Of a stretch of 64,000 nt of DNA, positions 59,308-64,000 are shown one piece after another; within the stretch, counting starts at the first letter, position 1; every line of letters starts with the position of its first letter. The translations under genes were made by a program, and so were the position numbers. Under the pieces are notes generated by a model. It did not search any database. It saw only the letters and a program-made list of their open reading frames with translations, and was not told the DNA's origin. Source of the stretch: Bordetella petrii (GTDB lineage Bacteria; Pseudomonadota; Gammaproteobacteria; Burkholderiales; Burkholderiaceae_B); contig NZ_JAFMZZ010000004.1 in assembly GCF_017356245.1 (NCBI RefSeq), positions 813,163 through 877,162 on the forward strand. Reading direction: 5' to 3'.

Positions 59308-60714
59308 TCAGGCGCGCGAGGCGCCCACAATGGAAATCAGTTCGTCCAGGCTGGCCAGCGTGTCCAGCTGCCTGCACAATTCGACCAGGCGCTCGAGCCG
59401 GTCCGCAGGCAGGCAGGAACGGGCCACGTTGCGGAACTTGTATTCCACGTCGCCGGCCGAAATCGGGTTCTCGGGGCTGCCGCGCCGGTTCAGGATGCGG
59501 TGCGTCAGCTCGCGACCGTCGCGGGTGCGCACCGTGACGGTGGCGGCGTGGCGGAACGCCGGGCCCATGGCCTCGATTTCCGCGTCTTCAAAGGCCTCGG
59601 TGCGCTTGATCAGGTCCAGCAGCGCCGGATCGGCCAGGCGCTGCTCGTCGTACTGGTCGACGAAGGCCACGCCGTCGTGCGCGATCACCGCCAGGCCGTA
59701 GTACAGGTTCATTTGCGCGGCTGTCACGCCCTGCGCCTTGTATTCCCAGGCGCAATGCACGTAGGTCATGTGGCTGACCCCGGCCCGTATCGAGGCAATA
59801 TCGGCCGCCCGCAGGTTGTTGGACTGCATGATGTGCGCCAGCGCGTCCAGCGCGGCGTGGATGCTGGTGACGCTGGCGTGCGGCTTGTAGCCGACCTTGG
59901 CGGTTTCCCAGGTTTTGCCCAGGTCGTCGGTCAGGCGCGCGGCGTTGGGCTTGTCAGAGTACGAAGACAGGTAGCCGCCGTAGCTCGCTTCCAGCACGTC
60001 GACAATGCCGGTGAAATCGCGCCGCGCAAGCTCAGCTGCGTACACCCCGCTATGCGCGGCGCGGCCGGCGTGGAACCGCTTGACCATCGCGCCTTCCTGC
60101 GCGGCCATCAGGCCGCCCGCCTGCGAGCCGGCGATGCCCAGGGCGTGCTGCATGCGGTTCGCGTCGAGCTTCAGCGCCTTGCCCGCCGTGGCCGCCGCCA
60201 CGAACACGCCCGACGTGCCCTGCGGATGAAAGCCGCGGTAGAACAGGCTCATGGTGGCGGCGTTGCCTACGCGCGTGCCGATCTCGTAGCCGGCCACCAG
60301 GGCGGTGACCAGGTCGCGCCCGCTCCAATCGCCGTCGCGTTCGGCATAGGCCAGCGCCACGGGCACGGCGATCGAGCCCGCGTGCACGATGGATTCTTTA
60401 TGGATATCGTCCAGCTCGAAAGCATGCCCCGCCGTGCCGTTGACCATCACGGCGCCGGCGATCGAGGTCTTGCGGCCGCTGCCCCACAAGCCGGCCACCG
60501 GCGCCGCCTGTTCGGCTTCTGCCATGGCCTGCACGCGCTGCGTCCACGGCAGCGTCGCGCCATACAGGCAGCAGCCGATGCTGTCGAGCAGGCTGGTCTT
60601 CATGCGGTCCACCGCCTCGGCGGGAATGTCCTCATAGCGGAATTGCGCCGCGAAGCGCGCCAGGTCGCGGGTGGCGTTTTCCAGAAGCGGGGGTTGTGAA
60701 CTACTCATTGGCAT
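59308..60714 (-). CDS. MmgE/PrpD family protein 3
   Basis: Paralogue of 468 aa. IPAEAVDRMKTSLLDSIGCCLYGATLPWTQRVQAMAE, MVNGTAGHAFELDDIHKESIVHAGSIAVPVALAYAER and GTSGVFVAAATAGKALKLDANRMQHALGIAGSQAGGLMAAQEGAMVKRFHAGRAAHSGV place it in the family. HELDD and HAG-like residues are kept. It lies 39 bases after lactonase 3 and 48 bases before MmgE 2, so two of these enzymes are made in tandem. They may act on successive intermediates or on stereoisomers. ATG 60708 is an alternative start. Confidence 0.9.
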   Translation of the reverse strand: MPMSSSQPPLLENATRDLARFAAQFRYEDIPAEAVDRMKTSLLDSIGCCLYGATLPWTQRVQAMAEAEQAAPVAGLWGSGRKTSIAGAVMVNGTAGHAFELDDIHKESIVHAGSIAVPVALAYAERDGDWSGRDLVTALVAGYEIGTRVGNAATMSLFYRGFHPQGTSGVFVAAATAGKALKLDANRMQHALGIAGSQAGGLMAAQEGAMVKRFHAGRAAHSGVYAAELARRDFTGIVDVLEASYGGYLSSYSDKPNAARLTDDLGKTWETAKVGYKPHASVTSIHAALDALAHIMQSNNLRAADIASIRAGVSHMTYVHCAWEYKAQGVTAAQMNLYYGLAVIAHDGVAFVDQYDEQRLADPALLDLIKRTEAFEDAEIEAMGPAFRHAATVTVRTRDGRELTHRILNRRGSPENPISAGDVEYKFRNVARSCLPADRLERLVELCRQLDTLASLDELISIVGASRA

Positions 60715-60753
60715 GTCTCTGCGGGGTGAACAAATGTGCGGGCCGGAAATGTG

Positions 60754-61560
60754 TCAATCGCGGGGCTCTGCATCCAGGCGGACGGCGATGCCCTCGAGCG
60801 GGCCGGAGGCCGCCGGATAACGCTGCATGACCAGCGGATCGTGGCCGGGCACGATGTGCCTCGGGCTGTCGGCCAGCATGTCCAGCTTGTTGTATCCATC
60901 GATCAATTCGCCCACGTGGAACACGGTGGTGAAGGCGCGCTTCTTCTCGAAATGCTCGTAGTAGTGGCTGCAGTCGGACGCCAGCACGATCCAGCCGCGC
61001 CTGGTGTGCACGCGCACGCACTGCAGGCCGTGGGTGTGTCCGCCGATGCGGTGGATGCTCAGGCCGGGAGCCAGCTCGGCGCTGCCTTTGTGAAAACGCA
61101 CCCGGTCCTTGTAGACGAGGCGCACCATGCCGATCACTTCCTCGGCTTCGTAGCCGTGGTTGAACTGCCGATAGCACATGTGCCGCCCGGTGGCGTATGC
61201 CATTTCGTCGTCCTGCAGGTGGAATCGCGCCACCGGAAAGCAGTCGAACGTGCCGACGTGGTCGTAATGCAGGTGCGTGATGATCACGTCTTCTACCTTG
61301 CCCACGTCCACGCCCAGCAGCGCCAGGCCTTCGGATGGATGGCGCAGCAGCGTGCGGCCGCGCCTGTTCGCGACTTCGGGGCCGAAGCCCGTGTCAACCA
61401 CGAATTCCCGGCCGTCGCCGCGCACCAGCCACACGTAATAGTCCATGGGCATCGGCGCATCATGCGGATCGCCGCCGATAAAGTTGTTGGCACGCCTGGC
61501 GTCGCGCGTGCCGTAGCGGATGGCGTAGACCTCGTAGTCGGGCAGTGTCGTGTGGCTCAT
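60754..61560 (-). CDS. Metallo-beta-lactamase-fold lactonase 3
   Basis: Third zinc lactonase, 268 aa. LPDYEVYAIRYGTRDARRANNFIGGDPHDAPMPMDYYVWLV, VIITHLHYDHVGTFD and HIVPGHDPLVMQRYPA match its paralogues. The HLHYDH site agrees with lactonase 1 and differs from the HMHNDH of lactonase 2. It lies 11 bases after MmgE/PrpD protein 4 and 39 bases before MmgE/PrpD protein 3. Confidence 0.9.
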   Translation of the reverse strand: MSHTTLPDYEVYAIRYGTRDARRANNFIGGDPHDAPMPMDYYVWLVRGDGREFVVDTGFGPEVANRRGRTLLRHPSEGLALLGVDVGKVEDVIITHLHYDHVGTFDCFPVARFHLQDDEMAYATGRHMCYRQFNHGYEAEEVIGMVRLVYKDRVRFHKGSAELAPGLSIHRIGGHTHGLQCVRVHTRRGWIVLASDCSHYYEHFEKKRAFTTVFHVGELIDGYNKLDMLADSPRHIVPGHDPLVMQRYPAASGPLEGIAVRLDAEPRD

Positions 61561-61571
61561 CTATGGTTTCG

Positions 61572-62951
61572 TCAGGAGGGGTTGGCTTGCAGCAGGTCGT
61601 TCAGTGCCTTCACGTCCGGCAACGACGGCAGCGCCATCGCCAGCTCTTTGATCCGGCCCGCGCGCGCGCCGTACAGGGCGCCGGCGGTCAGGTCGAATTT
61701 GCGTTCGATGTCAGCCCGCGTGTAGGGCTGCTCGGGCTCGCCCAGCGCACGGTCCAGGGCGTACTTCAGGTCCCGCCCGTCTTCGGTGCGCACACGGATC
61801 ACGGCGCCGCGCCGGTCCGGGTAGCCTTCATCCAGCGCGGCGTCGGCGCGTACCCGGATGCGCGACATCAGCGCGCGCATGCCGGGGTCGGCCAGCATGG
61901 CGTCGGTGTAGCGCACCGGCATGGCGTCGCCCTTGAGCAGCTTTGCCGCGATGGAAAACGCGATCGAGAACTTGGCCTGGTCGGCGTTGGCCGGCTCCGC
62001 CACCTCGGCGGCCAGCGTCACGCTGTCCACGCACACCTCCATCGAGGCGATGTCGCGCGGCGCAAGACTGTATTCGCGCGCCAGGGCGGCCGCCGCATCT
62101 ACCGGCGCGTGGTTGCCGCGGCAGCCGCCATGCATCTTCAGATAGGTTTGCCCGATGCCCCACTGCTGCCCCAGGCCGCGAGTGACTGCGTCGGGCCGCG
62201 CGCCCTCGGCGTAGGCCTTGAAGAACCCCTGCTCGATCACTCCGGGCGCGCCGTCGGCCCCCTGGGCGGCATACAGCGCGGCCAGCAGGCCGCCTTCGCT
62301 GCTGCGGCCCACCTGCAGAGGCTGGCTGCCGGCATTCTTCAGCGCTTCTTTCAGCCCGGCGCCGTGGCTGCAGGCGATGGCGACGGCATGCGCGGCCCGC
62401 TCGGCGGGCAGGCGCAGCAGCACCGCGGCGGCCGCCGCGGTGGCCGGCGCCGCCAGGATGGCCGTGCTCTGGAAGCCGCGCCGCACTGTCGACGGGTAAA
62501 TGGCGCGTCCCAGGCGCAAGAACACCTCATATCCCGCGGCAATGGCGGCGGCCAGTTCCGCGCCGCTGGCGCCGCGCTCGACGGCCAGGACGAACGCCGC
62601 GGGGATCAGCGCCGACGAGGGGTGCCCGCCGGTGTAGCGGCAGCCGTCCTCGAAGTACGTGGAATGCGATACCGCGCTGTTGATGATGACCGCGTCGCGC
62701 AAGCCGCGCCGGGCCGCGGTGCCCCACACGGAGATGGGGCCGTCGCCGGGCAGCAGCGCCAGCAGCCCCCGATGGGCGCCCTGCCGCACGCCGCTGGCGG
62801 ACGCGGCCAGGGTGTCCAGCATGCGCAGTGCCACGGCCTGCTCCACTTCCGCGGGCAGACGCCCGGCCCATGCGCCGGCGATGAACCGGCCCAGGCGGGC
62901 GGCCAGCGGCGGCGTGCCGGCGCGGCTGGAAGCTACAGGGGTTGCCGCCAT
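61572..62951 (-). CDS. MmgE/PrpD family protein 4
   Basis: Paralogue of 459 aa. ARLGRFIAGAWAGRLPAEVEQAVALRMLDTLAASASGV, the cluster DAVIINSAVSHSTYFEDGCRYTGGHPSSALIPAAFVLA and GLKEALKNAGSQPLQVGRSSEGGLLAALYAAQG mark the family. The central segment differs more from proteins 2 and 3 than they do from each other (YFEDGCRYTGGHPS in place of ELDD..HAGS), suggesting another substrate. It lies two bases after BUG receptor 6 and 11 bases before lactonase 3. Confidence 0.9.
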   Translation of the reverse strand: MAATPVASSRAGTPPLAARLGRFIAGAWAGRLPAEVEQAVALRMLDTLAASASGVRQGAHRGLLALLPGDGPISVWGTAARRGLRDAVIINSAVSHSTYFEDGCRYTGGHPSSALIPAAFVLAVERGASGAELAAAIAAGYEVFLRLGRAIYPSTVRRGFQSTAILAAPATAAAAAVLLRLPAERAAHAVAIACSHGAGLKEALKNAGSQPLQVGRSSEGGLLAALYAAQGADGAPGVIEQGFFKAYAEGARPDAVTRGLGQQWGIGQTYLKMHGGCRGNHAPVDAAAALAREYSLAPRDIASMEVCVDSVTLAAEVAEPANADQAKFSIAFSIAAKLLKGDAMPVRYTDAMLADPGMRALMSRIRVRADAALDEGYPDRRGAVIRVRTEDGRDLKYALDRALGEPEQPYTRADIERKFDLTAGALYGARAGRIKELAMALPSLPDVKALNDLLQANPS

Positions 62952-62953
62952 GG

Positions 62954-63973
62954 TCAGTCCACCTTGAGGCCGATGTCATTGATGACATCGCGCCACTTGA
63001 CCACGTCGGCGCTCACCCGGGCCGCGGCCGACTCGGGGCTGTCGCCTACCACCTCGGCGCCCTGTCCGGCGAACAGCTGTTTGATGTCGGGTGAATTCAA
63101 CGCGCGGGCTACGTCGGCGTTGATCTTGGCAATGACCGCCTTGGGCGTGCCCGCCGGCGCGAACAGGCCGTACCAGGTGTCGGCCTCGTAGCCCTTCAGG
63201 CCGCTTTCGTCCAGCGTGGGCAGGTCGCGCACCGAAGCAGGCCGCCTTGCGCTGGTCGTGGCCAGGCCGCGCAACTGGCCGGATTTCATATACGGCAGCG
63301 CCACCGGAGCGTTGACCATCATCGCCTGCACCCGGCCGGCGATCAGGTCGGTGACGGCCGGGCCGGTGCCCTTGTAGGGCACATGCGTCATCTTCACGCC
63401 GGCCATGCGTTCAAGAATGGCCATGGCCAGGTGGGGCGGCGTGCCGTTGCCCGGCGAGGCGAAATTCAGCTGGCCCGGCTTGGCCCGGGCGTAGTCCAGG
63501 AATTCCTGGACGGTTTTCACCGGCAGGGACGCAGGCACCGCCAGGATGTTCGGGGTGCTGACCAGCATCGTGACGGCGGTGAAGTCGCGCTCGGCGTCAT
63601 AACCGGCCGACTTGTACAGGGCCTGGTTGGCCGCCAGCGTGATCACCGGGGTGAACAGCAGGGTGTAGCCGTCGGGCGCCGACCTTGCCGTGGCCGCGGC
63701 GCCGACGTTGCCGCCCGCGCCACCGCGGTTTTCGACCACCACCGACTGGCCCCAGTACTCGCCCAGCCGCTGCGCCAGCGGCCGCGCCAGGGTGTCGGTG
63801 CCGCCGCCCGGCGGAAACGGCACGATCAGCTTGACGGGGCGGCCGGGAAAGGGCCCGGCGGATTCGCCCGCCGCCTGCGCGGCGCCGCCGCCCAGGCACA
63901 GCGCGGCCAAAACGGCGGCTATCCGCGCCGTCCGCGCCAGGTGGCCGGCGGTCCCGGTTTCACATGCATCCAC
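62954..63973 (-). CDS. BUG/TctC family periplasmic receptor 6
   Basis: Periplasmic organic-acid receptor of 339 aa. The start is GTG 63973, supported by AGGAG nine bases upstream. The leader MDACETGTAGHLARTARIAAVLAALCLGGGAAQA is a long signal peptide with a polar extension. Loops: GRPVKLIVPFPPGGGTDTLARPLAQ and NRGGAGGNVGAAATARSAPDGYTLLF. It is the rightmost and promoter-proximal gene visible of the run; its promoter lies outside the window, so more upstream genes may belong to the operon. Confidence 0.9.
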   Translation of the reverse strand: MDACETGTAGHLARTARIAAVLAALCLGGGAAQAAGESAGPFPGRPVKLIVPFPPGGGTDTLARPLAQRLGEYWGQSVVVENRGGAGGNVGAAATARSAPDGYTLLFTPVITLAANQALYKSAGYDAERDFTAVTMLVSTPNILAVPASLPVKTVQEFLDYARAKPGQLNFASPGNGTPPHLAMAILERMAGVKMTHVPYKGTGPAVTDLIAGRVQAMMVNAPVALPYMKSGQLRGLATTSARRPASVRDLPTLDESGLKGYEADTWYGLFAPAGTPKAVIAKINADVARALNSPDIKQLFAGQGAEVVGDSPESAAARVSADVVKWRDVINDIGLKVD

Positions 63974-64000
63974 AGCTTTTGTCTCCTGATGCGCGCCGCG

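Noticed and set aside
57784..60699. 971-codon ORF antisense to MmgE/PrpD proteins 2 and 3
   Set aside because: Shadow coding; the minus-strand genes have consistent domains and short spacing.
45928..61560. Quorum-quenching system made of three AHL lactonases
   Set aside because: No luxI or luxR homologue is present, and the genes sit inside a catabolic transporter run; I prefer metabolic lactonases.
26254..64000. Mobile genomic island with integrase and attachment sites
   Set aside because: I found no integrase, transposase, tRNA or direct-repeat ends within the window; the cluster may still be acquired, but nothing here shows it.

Overview
The window is a GC-rich stretch of a betaproteobacterial chromosome, most like the family Alcaligenaceae (Bordetella or Achromobacter type). 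This is inferred from three things: six orphan periplasmic receptors of the BUG/TctC family, a Bordetella-style fimbrial cluster (pilin, chaperone, usher, tip adhesin), and short dispersed palindromic repeats between genes. I could not search databases, so species level is open. I see no tRNA, rRNA, CRISPR array, prophage or intact insertion sequence.

Layout. 0-7 kb holds an amidase, leuA with a candidate leucine-codon leader, a small membrane protein divergent from rpoN, and an iron pair (bfd, bfr) with candidate Fur boxes. 7-14 kb holds a small periplasmic protein, prfC, a LysE-type exporter, a rhlE-like helicase with a TTG start, and a lemA/TPM pair. 13.5-20.5 kb is a dipeptide/oligopeptide ABC transporter (dppA-B-C and a fused dppDF) ending in a metal-dependent dipeptidase-like amidohydrolase. 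20.2-21 kb is a structured gene-free stretch. 21-26 kb holds a DUF3482 GTPase, a DUF2868 membrane protein, a DUF1232 protein, and an AraC regulator divergent from a DMT exporter.

26-35 kb is a catabolic locus around an IclR regulator. To its left, six minus-strand genes form an operon: FAD oxidoreductase, ornithine-cyclodeaminase-like enzyme, a maleate-isomerase-like protein with no cysteine at all, an alpha/beta-hydrolase-fold protein whose nucleophile position is lysine, a BUG receptor and a MmgE/PrpD protein. To its right are a BUG receptor and a pyrone-dicarboxylate-lactonase-like hydrolase. A 21-bp palindrome lies in the divergent gap. 35-40 kb is the fimbrial operon with an AT-rich upstream region.

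40.8-64 kb is one unbroken run of 22 minus-strand genes, mostly separated by fewer than 50 bases or overlapping. It holds three homologous metallo-beta-lactamase-fold lactonases, three MmgE/PrpD proteins, four BUG receptors, a complete branched-chain-amino-acid-type ABC transporter with two tandem receptors, two beta-hydroxyacid dehydrogenases, an SDR, an NDP-sugar-epimerase-like protein, an Fe-S/flavin oxidoreductase and a PEP-mutase/isocitrate-lyase family enzyme. It closes with a clear intrinsic terminator. The whole looks like an uptake and degradation island for an unidentified organic acid or lactone, built by duplicating a receptor/lactonase/MmgE module. This is the best candidate here for an undescribed pathway.
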